Origin: Mongoliibacter ruber
Lineage (GTDB): Bacteria > Bacteroidota > Bacteroidia > Cytophagales > Cyclobacteriaceae
Direction: 5' to 3'
Assembly: GCF_003003005.1 (NCBI RefSeq)
Contig: NZ_PVTR01000007.1
Span: 1 to 64,000, forward strand
Length of the DNA stretch: 64,000 nucleotides
A program made the position numbers and the translations under genes. The notes beneath the pieces are model-generated. The model was given only the letters and a program-made list of their open reading frames with translations, did not search any database and had not been told where the DNA came from. Of this stretch, positions 27,095 to 35,084 are shown piece after piece. How positions within the stretch are numbered: position 1 is the first letter of the stretch; each line of letters begins with the position of its first letter.

Positions 27095-28480
27095 TTATTT
27101 TCCTATATAAAACTTTAAACCCAATCTTAAACCGTAAACATTGTCATTAAAACTTCCGGAATCTGCTCCATCAAATTCATCAGATAGAATTTGATTCAAA
27201 AACAATTTTCCTGTCAATGCAACATTACCTCCCATGAGGTATTCACCTGTCACGCCATAGGTGATATAAGGCAAAGCCTGTCTTCCCGATATGCCTACTT
27301 CCGATCCGAAATTATATAATGAGCCAATTCCAACATTAAATAATGGTGAGAACCTTCCGTATGGGTTGGCCAAATAAGCAAAACTTATGTCTCCAAAATA
27401 GTCGGTAGAATTCATCACCCTGTCAATAAAGATTTGTTGCATTCCAAAATTACTTTCAATAAAAAGAGAGGGTGAAATTCGGAAGCCTATTTGAGCGCCT
27501 GCACCAAACCTTGGGAATGAATTAGAATAGTCTCCGAGATAGTTTTGAAAACCTCCATTTGCTCCCAGATAAAAAGATGATCTATAATTGTGATCATAGA
27601 CTCTACCCATATAATCAGTCTGGATATTCTCTTCTTTTTCACTTAGGTAACTGGTGATTGTTTCATGATTTTTTTGCTCTTCATCCTTTAGGTTCCATAG
27701 CTTATCTTGAATGCCTTCTATGATAAGACTTTGGACGGCCTTTTCTACAGCTTCATTGATAGCCATTTCCCTTGGTTCATTGTAAGTGTACCCGGTTTCT
27801 GCTTCCAACAGCCTCTTGAATTTGACAAATCGGAAAAATCCGGATGACACCTCCTGCGAAAGGATTGATTTTGTGGTGTATACGGTCTTAATGATTTTCC
27901 CATTGCTGGTAGAGATCGCCCGTAAATAAATAGTAATTCTATCTTCTCGGTACTGAGAGGAAATGTCTGTGCCAAAATACCTTAACCCAGCTCCTCCGGT
28001 GAAAACGTTGGTTTCATAGGAGATTACTCCTCCTTCCAATAGCACCCCGGCAAACAAAAGCGGTGGAAGCAATACATTGTTGTTGCCTTCATACTGCTCT
28101 CTGCTGGATCGGATAATTTTCCTTTCGTTGAGAAGATTACTGATGTTTTCACGCTCGATAGGAACAAACCAACCTGATTCTTCCAAAGCTCGGATAAGGA
28201 TATTGGTGGCACCTTGTGTAATTGCAGTAGACCAAGAAGCGCCGACGTTAGACTCCTTATACTGACCTGTCTGATCTCTGAACTTATATACTGCCACTAC
28301 AATCGGCTCTTCGGGTTCAGGGAAGTTCAACAGGTCTCTTTTCAATTGAGTCTCAGGGCCCAATTTGGCATCTCTATTTCCCAATGGCTGATAAAAGTAA
28401 GGTGAACAACCAGCCATAGTGATGATCAAAACCAATAATACAATTGATGATTGGCTACTTCGTAGTAAGTATTGCTTCAT
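27095..28480 (-). CDS. csgG: Curli secretion channel CsgG with C-terminal beta-barrel extension
   Basis: A 461-aa lipoprotein (lipobox ITMAGC). Residues about 25-265 are a CsgG domain, which forms the nonameric outer-membrane pore that exports curlins: VAVYKFRDQTGQYK, GATNILIRALEESGWFVPIERENISNLLNERK, GVISYETN...GGAGLRYFG and TVYTTKSILSQE. Residues about 285-461 form a second part of alternating aromatic and polar strands ending in GLRLGLKFYIGK, as in outer-membrane beta-barrels. E. coli CsgG lacks this second part. It lies 20 bases behind csgF and 7 bases before the lipoprotein gene. Confidence 0.93.
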   Translation of the reverse strand: MKQYLLRSSQSSIVLLVLIITMAGCSPYFYQPLGNRDAKLGPETQLKRDLLNFPEPEEPIVVAVYKFRDQTGQYKESNVGASWSTAITQGATNILIRALEESGWFVPIERENISNLLNERKIIRSSREQYEGNNNVLLPPLLFAGVLLEGGVISYETNVFTGGAGLRYFGTDISSQYREDRITIYLRAISTSNGKIIKTVYTTKSILSQEVSSGFFRFVKFKRLLEAETGYTYNEPREMAINEAVEKAVQSLIIEGIQDKLWNLKDEEQKNHETITSYLSEKEENIQTDYMGRVYDHNYRSSFYLGANGGFQNYLGDYSNSFPRFGAGAQIGFRISPSLFIESNFGMQQIFIDRVMNSTDYFGDISFAYLANPYGRFSPLFNVGIGSLYNFGSEVGISGRQALPYITYGVTGEYLMGGNVALTGKLFLNQILSDEFDGADSGSFNDNVYGLRLGLKFYIGK

Positions 28481-28500
28481 GGATTATATCTTATGCTAGG

Positions 28501-28926
28501 CTAAAAAAAAGGGACCTCGATAACAGTGGTGGCACCTGTACGGGTATCTCTGATGGTGATATTGACCCCGGCCCCTCCGTCTCCTATTTCTATCTGATAA
28601 TCTCCTAAAAGGTAATTTCCCTGTTCAATTGTACCATCTCCAAACTGACTGCTTACCAATTCTCTTGCAAGCCTTGAGAGAATTTGACGGTTTAGACTTT
28701 CAGAAAATTCCTGTAAAGGATCTCTACCAAATCCAAGACTTCTATCGACTTGGTTAGGATCTCTATTGGTATCTTGGACTTGGGCAGAACTCAACATCCA
28801 CTGATAGTTGAATGTGTTTCCACCGAAATTTGGATTTACCGGAGTGTAAACCAATTGCTGGGCAAAAGCATGATGCAACCCAGTAAAGAAGAAGGTGAGT
28901 GCAAGTATTGTAAAGAATTTTTTCAT
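28501..28926 (-). CDS. csgF: Curli assembly protein CsgF
   Basis: A 141-aa exported protein with signal peptide MKKFFTILALTFFFTGLHHA. CsgF hallmarks are LVYTPVNPNFGGN directly after cleavage, SQFGDGTIEQGNYLLGDYQIEI and a C-terminal ITIRDTRTGATTVIEVPFF. In E. coli, CsgF sits on the CsgG pore and couples secretion to surface nucleation by CsgB. It is 11 bases behind csgE and 20 bases before csgG in the same operon. Confidence 0.95.
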   Translation of the reverse strand: MKKFFTILALTFFFTGLHHAFAQQLVYTPVNPNFGGNTFNYQWMLSSAQVQDTNRDPNQVDRSLGFGRDPLQEFSESLNRQILSRLARELVSSQFGDGTIEQGNYLLGDYQIEIGDGGAGVNITIRDTRTGATTVIEVPFF

Positions 28927-28937
28927 AATTATAATTT

Positions 28938-29453
28938 TTAAAATATTCCAGACCCTGACCTGTCATCTCCATCTAGCTGTCTGATAATCTCCTCATATCT
29001 GGCAAGGTACATTGCGGTGGTATTGATCGATTCTTCTGCCAGCATTTCGATGAATTCAGCTCTTGGTTGGAGGATACTTTGAAAAACCATTGTTTCGTTT
29101 ATGGATATTTCAATTAAGGTGATATTTAGTCTGAATGGTTTTTCGACTATAAATATTGTGTAATTACTAGCTCCTTCCGGCGCTTCCCAATCGCGATAGA
29201 AGTAGTCAAAGAAGTCTTTACCTATTTTGGTTTTTGTATCTTCTACCAACAAGCCATCAATTTCAATTGCGGCATCTCTGGTTGTGGCTTTCTTGATTTC
29301 ATCTGCCTTTATATCTTCAAACATTTTCACCAGGGACTCAGGTGCTTCCTGAAATACCTTTGAAGTGTCTATTTCCACTTTGCTGGTATCGGTTTGTGCT
29401 ACTGTTCCGAAGCATGCTGCAAAGTATATCGATATAAAGAAAAACAATCTCAT
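28938..29453 (-). CDS. csgE: Curli assembly/specificity protein CsgE
   Basis: A 171-aa protein with signal peptide MRLFFFISIYFAACFGTVA and the CsgE motif IDGLLVEDTKTKIGKDFFDYFYRDWEAPEG. The later part TIFIVEKPFRLNITLIEISINE completes the domain. In E. coli, CsgE is a periplasmic adaptor that delivers curlins to CsgG. A longer N-terminal linker than E. coli CsgE (about residues 20-55) is visible. The first gene of the group is the CsgB-like curlin 79 bases upstream. Confidence 0.93.
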   Translation of the reverse strand: MRLFFFISIYFAACFGTVAQTDTSKVEIDTSKVFQEAPESLVKMFEDIKADEIKKATTRDAAIEIDGLLVEDTKTKIGKDFFDYFYRDWEAPEGASNYTIFIVEKPFRLNITLIEISINETMVFQSILQPRAEFIEMLAEESINTTAMYLARYEEIIRQLDGDDRSGSGIF

Positions 29454-29532
29454 TTTGATAAATTATATATTTTTTCTGGTGTTTGAGATTCACTATTTTT
29501 CAAGCTTTTCGAAATCATTCTTAATGTATTTT

Positions 29533-30192
29533 TTATCGTGCCCCAACATGTCCGGAAAACGTATCGATATTCACTTGCATTCCTTCTCCTGAAAAACCAC
29601 CAAATTGAGTAATACTTACTTGTGGACCTAAGGTATCCATTGCTCCTGTAAGAGAATGGTTGTTTCCTATTTGATTGGCATTCAGTAAAATGCCGGATTC
29701 CGGGATATATCCTAAGTTTGAAGAATAGAAGGAAACATCTATTAAATTCCCACTTCCAAATTGGGTGAAGTTTGTCAATGTTTGGTATTCAAAAGTAGAA
29801 TTCAGGACAAAAAAGATACTGTTATTGTTGCCAATTTGTTGGCTTAGGGACTGGATATTGCTCCCTGAAATATTTTTAGCGTTGATATTGTTGTTTCCTA
29901 ACTGAATAATATTTGCAGTATTGCTATCACCAATTTGATTCAAGGCAACATTATTACTGTTCCCAATTTGTTGTATGTTGGAAACATTATTACCTGTAAG
30001 ATCCATTCTTTGATTGACAGTAGCATCATTGAAATCGCCGTTCTGATTGATTTGGGACATATTTGCCTGCTGAATATCGACTTCGATAATGTCTGCAAAA
30101 ATCAATTCAAGCTGCTGTAGAAAAGATAAATTTTGACCGAAGCCAATAGTGCAGAAAGAGAAAGTAATGAGTGTTATAAAAAGCTTTTTCAT
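29533..30192 (-). CDS. CsgB-like curlin (probable nucleator)
   Basis: A 219-aa exported protein (signal MKKLFITLITFSFCTIGFG) with irregular curlin repeats such as VSNIQQIGNSNNVALNQIGD and NTANIIQLGNNN in the first two thirds. The repeats are less regular than in the two big curlins, and the end is a non-repeat tail (NIDTFSGHVGAR). Irregular repeats plus its position directly in front of csgE, csgF and csgG suggest a CsgB-like nucleator. The role is inferred; it could also be a minor fibre subunit. Confidence 0.8.
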   Translation of the reverse strand: MKKLFITLITFSFCTIGFGQNLSFLQQLELIFADIIEVDIQQANMSQINQNGDFNDATVNQRMDLTGNNVSNIQQIGNSNNVALNQIGDSNTANIIQLGNNNINAKNISGSNIQSLSQQIGNNNSIFFVLNSTFEYQTLTNFTQFGSGNLIDVSFYSSNLGYIPESGILLNANQIGNNHSLTGAMDTLGPQVSITQFGGFSGEGMQVNIDTFSGHVGAR

Positions 30193-30235
30193 TGTACAGT
30201 GGGTTTATTTAAAGGCTATGTAAAATAATAAAAAA

Positions 30236-30280
30236 ACTTTAAAAAAAATAATAAAGGGGAGAGATATTCCATCCCCTTTA
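30236..30280 (-). terminator. Terminator after curlin 2
   Basis: On the minus strand an 8-bp stem (AAAGGGGA arms at 30253-30260 and 30272-30279) is followed by a long T-rich run. This separates the curlin at 30289-31140 from the downstream csg genes, at least partly. Confidence 0.8.
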
Positions 30281-30288
30281 TCAGTATT

Positions 30289-31140
30289 TTATCTTTGAGT
30301 AATGGTAGCCATATTGCCATTGCCATGTTGCGTGATGATACCGACGTTCATTTCGCCAGTCTGCTGGATCAAAGCATTGTTTGAGTCACCGAATTGAAAA
30401 ATCTCAGCTGTATTGAAGCTGTCAAATTGCTCAATCGTTGCATTATTGAAATCACCTTCCTGGTAAGTAGCTGCTAACGTAGTTCTTCTTCCACCCCTTA
30501 TGATTGAGCTATTATCGTTGCCGATCTGCTCTTGGATAAACAAACCTCCTAGACTTCCTGAAATATTGTTGATAGTAGCAAAGTTGTCATCACCTTCCTG
30601 GTATTGATTTACAGAACCACCATCTGCATAGTATTGTCCGCTTCCTGTTGGATTTAGGAGTGCCACATTACGGTCACCGATTTGTGTTTGGTCGATAACT
30701 GTAACGTCAAAACCTCTCAATCTTCTTGCAACGGCGGTATTGTTGTCACCTTCTTGGTATTGACTAACAATCAAATTGCTGGATTGCGTCCATCTGTCTG
30801 CACTGGCCGAATTTCCATCACCAATCTGGATTTGGTTGATGATAGAACCGTTTCCAAATCTTGCAGCGGTGGCTGTGTTGTTATCACCTTCTTGGTATTG
30901 AAAACCGAAAACACTACCTGCGCCATTGAAGCTGCTGAAGTTTTTGTTACCGATCTGATCCACGATGATTTCAGATCCATTACCGCCAGTGATATCCACA
31001 GTACTGGCATTTTCAAGTCCTGTTTGTTCTACCAAGGCTTCGTGGTTATTGCCTATTTGAGATATTGAAGCAAAGTTACTTTGCGCCATGGCGACTGTTC
31101 CGGCCAAAAGCATTGAAAACAAGAGTGTTGACTTTTTCAT
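30289..31140 (-). CDS. Major curlin subunit 2 (CsgA-like)
   Basis: A 283-aa amyloid curlin with signal peptide MKKSTLLFSMLLAGTVAMA. About twelve repeats follow, each with a G-x-x-N type turn. Two repeat types alternate in the middle: one with YQEGDNN or YQEGDDN, the other with QIGDGN or QIGNDN. In CsgA each repeat forms one strand-turn-strand rung of a cross-beta fibre. The last repeats are QTGEMNVGIITQHGNGNMAT. The gene has its own terminator and AT-rich upstream region, suggesting a single-gene unit made in large amounts. Confidence 0.9.
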   Translation of the reverse strand: MKKSTLLFSMLLAGTVAMAQSNFASISQIGNNHEALVEQTGLENASTVDITGGNGSEIIVDQIGNKNFSSFNGAGSVFGFQYQEGDNNTATAARFGNGSIINQIQIGDGNSASADRWTQSSNLIVSQYQEGDNNTAVARRLRGFDVTVIDQTQIGDRNVALLNPTGSGQYYADGGSVNQYQEGDDNFATINNISGSLGGLFIQEQIGNDNSSIIRGGRRTTLAATYQEGDFNNATIEQFDSFNTAEIFQFGDSNNALIQQTGEMNVGIITQHGNGNMATITQR

Positions 31141-31286
31141 AAATGTAATTTTTTTACTTGGTTATTTTTATAAATTTTAAATACATTAAAATATTTTTTA
31201 AATACTTTAAATTGTATTACATCACAAACTTAAGGTGGTTTTTTAGTTTATAAAATGGGTAATATGCGTATTTATATGTTTTTGTT

Positions 31287-31304
31287 ATGAGTAATAATAC
31301 TCAT
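31287..31304. promoter_or_regulatory. Inverted repeat ATGAGTA-ATAA-TACTCAT
   Basis: A perfect 7-bp inverted repeat about 150 bases upstream of curlin 2, in a region with no gene. A binding site for the nearby LuxR-type regulator is possible but unproven. Confidence 0.3.
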
Positions 31305-31420
31305 TGAAAAATTTTCGAATAAAAATAAAAACGTTTCGAATACTTTAATATGTAAAACAAAAAAGCATTTTAAACTATAACCGGTGTAGGGATTACTTTA
31401 AAAATTTGGATTATACAATA

Positions 31421-31448
31421 AAAGCTACCTGATTTCTCAGGTAGCCTT
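31421..31448 (-). terminator. Second hairpin after curlin 1
   Basis: A 9-bp perfect stem (GCTACCTGA at 31424-31432 with its complement at 31437-31445) is followed on the minus strand by TTTTATTG. With the hairpin at 31461-31489 it forms a tandem terminator behind curlin 1. Confidence 0.7.
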
Positions 31449-31460
31449 TCAATTTTATAG

Positions 31461-31489
31461 AAAAGAGACATGTAGCAAAGTCTCTTTTT
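31461..31489 (-). terminator. First hairpin after curlin 1
   Basis: An AAAAGAGAC arm (31461-31469) pairs with GTCTCTTTT (31480-31488). On the minus strand TTTTC follows the stem, 26 bases past the curlin 1 stop codon. Confidence 0.8.
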
Positions 31490-31514
31490 TATTATAATTT
31501 TTATTTTAAGATCA

Positions 31515-32513
31515 TTATGGTCTTTGCATTACATTAGCAACATTACCATTTCCCATTTGGTTAATCGTAGCAGCATGTCCATCGCCTCTTTGAGATAAGT
31601 TAGCGATATTAAAGCTACCTTCTTGTAAGATCAAGCCCATGTTATCATTACCTCTAACGTCTATATCAACAGTATTTTCATCACCAGTCTGCCTTACGAA
31701 ATGGTTGTTTTCATCTCCTCTTTGCATCATTTCAGCAAAATTATCATTTCCAACCTGATCTATACCATAGTTATCACCACTATTAGCCCAATAAGGAATG
31801 TCACCAATGTTGTTTCTATCACCTGTTTGGCTGATCATAACTGAGTTACCTTGACCTCCACCTTGTCTTGTTGTGGCAATATTATTATCACCGATTTGGC
31901 TAATTGTTACAAACTGGGAACCACTGCTTTGACCTGAGAAAGCATAGTTGTCATCTCCTCTTTGGCTATGTGAGGCAAAGTTTCCACTTTGAGCTTGGTT
32001 GATCAAAGACCAGTTTCTGTCTCCTCTTTGTAATTGGTCAGAACCGTTTCCACCATTAAAAACGTTTACTGTCGCGGTATTGTCGTCACCTCTTTGGAAT
32101 TGAGTGCTAACATTTCCTGCATTTGCTGAACCCCAAGGATTTCTTTGGTCGATAGTTGCTATGTTGCCATCACCTATTTGAGTTTGACTTCCACTGTGGT
32201 TACCCTGTTCTTTTTGGATTATTGTAGCTGTATTTTCATCACCTGTTTGTGACTGAAATGCTGTGTTTTGTAAAGTTGTTGTTCCAGTGGTTCCCACACC
32301 TGTTTGCTGTACAGTGGCAAGATTTTCTTGTCCTGATTGAATTTGCTCGGAAATGTTTAAATCACCGTTTTGAAGTGCAGAAGCTGTATTTTTTCCAGCT
32401 TGTGAAACATCAGCCGTATTTGAAGCGCCAGTTTGGTCTACAGTAGCGGTGTTCTGTGCAAAAGCCATAGAGCCTGCAAGCAAGAATGAGAAAATTAATG
32501 TTACTTTTTTCAT
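31515..32513 (-). CDS. Major curlin subunit 1 (CsgA-like)
   Basis: A 332-aa curlin with signal peptide MKKVTLIFSFLLAGSMAFA and about 18-19 repeats of the Q-x-G-D-x-N type (QTGDEN, QIGDGN, QRGDDN, QRGDRN, QVGNDN). It is far longer than E. coli CsgA, which has five repeats. QRGD recurs many times, which adds an Arg-Asp face absent from curlin 2. It is expected to be secreted through CsgG and to polymerise on the cell surface. It lies 47 bases downstream of the small curlin-like gene and ends at two terminator hairpins. Confidence 0.9.
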   Translation of the reverse strand: MKKVTLIFSFLLAGSMAFAQNTATVDQTGASNTADVSQAGKNTASALQNGDLNISEQIQSGQENLATVQQTGVGTTGTTTLQNTAFQSQTGDENTATIIQKEQGNHSGSQTQIGDGNIATIDQRNPWGSANAGNVSTQFQRGDDNTATVNVFNGGNGSDQLQRGDRNWSLINQAQSGNFASHSQRGDDNYAFSGQSSGSQFVTISQIGDNNIATTRQGGGQGNSVMISQTGDRNNIGDIPYWANSGDNYGIDQVGNDNFAEMMQRGDENNHFVRQTGDENTVDIDVRGNDNMGLILQEGSFNIANLSQRGDGHAATINQMGNGNVANVMQRP

Positions 32514-32560
32514 GATTTTTAAGTTTAAATTGAGTTGTCTTTCTAAAAATTAATTTTAGG

Positions 32561-32953
32561 TTAATGATTATTGATTTTTACTTTATTACCCTTACCCTTT
32601 TGGATAATGGTCACCGAATTGCTGCTTGTATCACTTTTTCCGGAAAATGATTCTAACTTAACCTGATTACCTTCGCCTTTTTGTACTATTTCTCCTTCGA
32701 CTCCCAACTCTTTCTTTACAAGCGAATTGTCTTCAATGATTTCACCATTGATAATGACACGATTACCTTTACCCAGCATTTCTATTTTAATACTGTCGTT
32801 TTTAAAAGCTCCAGTTTTTTTCATTTGGGGTATGGAATCAGGGTTAATGATGTTATGATGGACATCAAAATGGATATTTCTTGAATTAGAGACGTTGCTT
32901 AAGCTGGGTATGCTTATAAATATTATGAGGTAATAAAAAGCTATAAGTCTCAT
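32561..32953 (-). CDS. Small basic curlin-like protein
   Basis: A 130-aa protein with a hydrophobic N-terminus (about residues 1-20). Three degenerate curlin-type units follow, with GKGNRVIING, QKGEGNQVKLES and QKGKGNKVKINNH. These keep the Q-x-G-x-G-N turn but replace Asp with Lys, so the units are basic while the large curlins are acidic. The gene precedes curlin 1 by 47 bases and probably shares its transcript. A role as capping or co-assembly factor for the fibre is inference; the family is not recognised. Confidence 0.75.
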   Translation of the reverse strand: MRLIAFYYLIIFISIPSLSNVSNSRNIHFDVHHNIINPDSIPQMKKTGAFKNDSIKIEMLGKGNRVIINGEIIEDNSLVKKELGVEGEIVQKGEGNQVKLESFSGKSDTSSNSVTIIQKGKGNKVKINNH

Positions 32954-33114
32954 ACGTTATGTTTAAAATGTATTTTAAAATATATAAAATGTATTTCAAA
33001 CAAATGTATGGTCTTGAAAAGGCTAAATCAATACGTATTTTCCGTAAATAACATATTAATTATGACGCTTTTTACCTATAAAAACGTTTTTTGTATAATA
33101 ATAAAAGTACTTTA
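32954..33114 (-). promoter_or_regulatory. AT-rich region upstream of the curlin 1 unit
   Basis: 161 bases with repeated AAAATGTATTT motifs and, on the minus strand, TTTGAAATACATTTTA followed by ATTTTAAAATACATTTTAAA. A similar TTTG, AATACAATTTA and ATATTTTAATG pattern lies upstream of curlin 2. A palindrome AATACGTATT lies near 33030. It probably holds the promoter of the curlin 1 unit and may bind the neighbouring regulator. Confidence 0.4.
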
Positions 33115-34101
33115 TTAATTCAGTATGTATTTTTCCCTAAAATAGGCAATCGCTTCAATAATGTTTTTTGCGCCGGCCTTGTGCATTATGTTTGCCCTGT
33201 GCCTTTCAATGGTTCTATTGGATAGGCCTAATTTTTCAGCGATTATTTTAATCGGTAACCCTAAGGCTGATAGTTCAAAAATTTCTTTTTCTCTTTTTGT
33301 AAGGTTGATGATCTCTAATTTGGCGTATGAATTTAGCCTAGGTTCTATACCGTTTCCATCGCTACTGATTCTCTTTTTACTGGGGTAAACTTCCAATAAG
33401 TAATCCATAGAAAAATTTTGACTTGGGCGGAAAAAAAACAAATTAAACTGGTAGTCTTTTACCGATTTGATAGGGATTGATGGCAGATAACAGGAATTTG
33501 ATAATCCGTTTTTGAATCTTTTATATTCAAGCAAGTTGGCTTTCGATATTTCAATATTAAAAATATCTTCTATCCGGTTACTTTCTTCAAAGGATGTTAA
33601 GGTAGGAAAAATATTTTTTAAGGCATTATTTAACTTAATCAATCCACCACCTTTTACTATAGCCATAGGTGTGTGGGTTAGTCTAAAAAAAGTTGAAAAG
33701 TCTCTTGTTTTAAAAATATTTACAGATTTTCTTTTCTTATGAGCATGTTCAATTTTTCTTACTAATGATTCTGTTTTGAGTGGCCAAAATATGACATTAT
33801 CAATTCCAAGCTCCAAGGCTATTAGTAAGTCCTCTCTTTCGAACTCTTCAGCTAAAATAAAAAATGAAACTGATGCATTTATCAGGCTATTTTGATGCTT
33901 TTCATAGAATTGAAGACTTTCGTCAATGTTATCTGTTGAATTGAAAATAAATACATCTATGCTTTCACTTTCTATCAGCTTTAGTGATTCTTCAACATCA
34001 TTTGTATAAAATGTTTTGACTTTTTCCTTGCGAAAAACCTCTTTTAATTCAGCTATCAACTCATCTCTAAAAATGAGAACTTTTATTAAATCCCCTTGCA
34101 T
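33115..34101 (-). CDS. LuxR-type regulator with degenerate receiver, possible CsgD counterpart
   Basis: A 328-aa transcription factor. Residues about 1-110 look like a receiver fold (VLIFRDEL, DVFIFNST, SFFILAEEF, FWPLK), but the phospho-Asp position at the end of strand 3 is Asn in VFIFN, and the Thr/Ser of strand 4 is Ala. A PAS-like middle part (about 130-240) follows. The C-terminus (about 262-325) is a LuxR helix-turn-helix: LTKREKEIFELSALGLP and SNRTIERHRANIMHKAGAKN. Like CsgD of E. coli it joins a pseudo-receiver with a LuxR helix-turn-helix next to curli genes. Control of the curli genes is inferred. Confidence 0.85.
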   Translation of the reverse strand: MQGDLIKVLIFRDELIAELKEVFRKEKVKTFYTNDVEESLKLIESESIDVFIFNSTDNIDESLQFYEKHQNSLINASVSFFILAEEFEREDLLIALELGIDNVIFWPLKTESLVRKIEHAHKKRKSVNIFKTRDFSTFFRLTHTPMAIVKGGGLIKLNNALKNIFPTLTSFEESNRIEDIFNIEISKANLLEYKRFKNGLSNSCYLPSIPIKSVKDYQFNLFFFRPSQNFSMDYLLEVYPSKKRISSDGNGIEPRLNSYAKLEIINLTKREKEIFELSALGLPIKIIAEKLGLSNRTIERHRANIMHKAGAKNIIEAIAYFREKYILN

Positions 34102-34256
34102 AGTGTCTTAATTAAATAAGTAATATGATACAACTAAAATATTTTGTCATTTCAAATTTGCTTCTTATACAATAAAAAATGTAAAAGAAATTAAATATAA
34201 ACCCTTGGAAAATTATAAAAAAAAATCAAAATCCAAAAACCATTGGTAAATTTTAC

Positions 34257-35084
34257 CTAAACCAGTAAAGCAATACTTAATCCCATAATCCCGAAACCGG
34301 CTATTAATCCCCATTTGCTATGGGCTTGGTGGCCGGTTTTGTGCGCTTGCGGGAGTAATTCAAAAAATGCTACATAAATCATGATGCTGGCGACAAATAC
34401 GTTGACTACATCAAAAATTTCAGGATCTGCATTTTCGAAAAACAGGAAGTAAGCAATCCCAGCTCCTATTGGTTCTGAAAGTCCTGCAGCTAAGGTGATT
34501 AACAGTGCTTTCTTTTTGCTTTTGGTCGCATAATAAATCGGCAATGCTACAGCAAGTCCTTCAGGGATGTTGTGGATGGCTATGGCAATGGCTATCCCTA
34601 TACCTAGATTAATATCTTGGATGGTGGTCAGAAAAGTGACCAAACCCTCGGGAAGGTTGTGAACCGCCAGAGCGACTGCCGTCACTACACCAGTTTTGTA
34701 CAAACTTTTGGCTTTTGCAGAATCCATTTTTTCTGCTCCGATTTCCACTAGGTTTTCTTTCGAAATATTAAATTTATCGGATACCCAAGAAACCAAAACA
34801 CCCAAAAGCCCAATGGTTACCAAGCCGCCAATAAAGTAAAGTGTAGCCCTTAAGTAGGCCTCTGATTCGTCGTCGTATTTGTCTTTGAAGGTTTCTAAAG
34901 CTCCAAAAATCAGCTCCACGAAAGAGATGTATATCATGGCACCTGCAGCCAAACCCAATCCAAAAGCCAAGAACTTACTTTTGCGGGCATGTTTGCTAAA
35001 AGCTGCCAAACCACCGATACCTGTGGATAATCCTGCCAAGGTGGTCAAAAGAAAAGCGTAAAATATATTATCGTCCAATTCCAT
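34257..35084 (-). CDS. ZIP family metal transporter (ZupT-like)
   Basis: A 275-aa inner-membrane protein with about eight hydrophobic helices. The ZIP signature occurs twice: VHNLPEGLVTF and IHNIPEGLAVALP, giving the two metal-binding HNxPEG sites, plus GLSEPIGA. These carriers import zinc and other divalent metals such as Fe and Mn. ZupT-type proteins share both motifs. It is separate from the curli unit and transcribed away from the DJ-1 gene. Confidence 0.92.
   Translation of the reverse strand: MELDDNIFYAFLLTTLAGLSTGIGGLAAFSKHARKSKFLAFGLGLAAGAMIYISFVELIFGALETFKDKYDDESEAYLRATLYFIGGLVTIGLLGVLVSWVSDKFNISKENLVEIGAEKMDSAKAKSLYKTGVVTAVALAVHNLPEGLVTFLTTIQDINLGIGIAIAIAIHNIPEGLAVALPIYYATKSKKKALLITLAAGLSEPIGAGIAYFLFFENADPEIFDVVNVFVASIMIYVAFFELLPQAHKTGHQAHSKWGLIAGFGIMGLSIALLV

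Larger units (their letters stand above)
31141..31514. promoter_or_regulatory. Curlin intergenic region: promoter side of curlin 2 and tandem hairpins of curlin 1
   Basis: The 374-base gap holds an AT-rich leader (31171-31230) with AAATACATT-like motifs, also seen upstream of the next curlin unit. It also holds a 7-bp inverted repeat ATGAGTA/TACTCAT (31287-31304), two TTCGAATA direct repeats (about 31313 and 31334), and two hairpins at 31421-31448 and 31461-31489. Transcription signals are inferred from position and symmetry. Confidence 0.5.
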
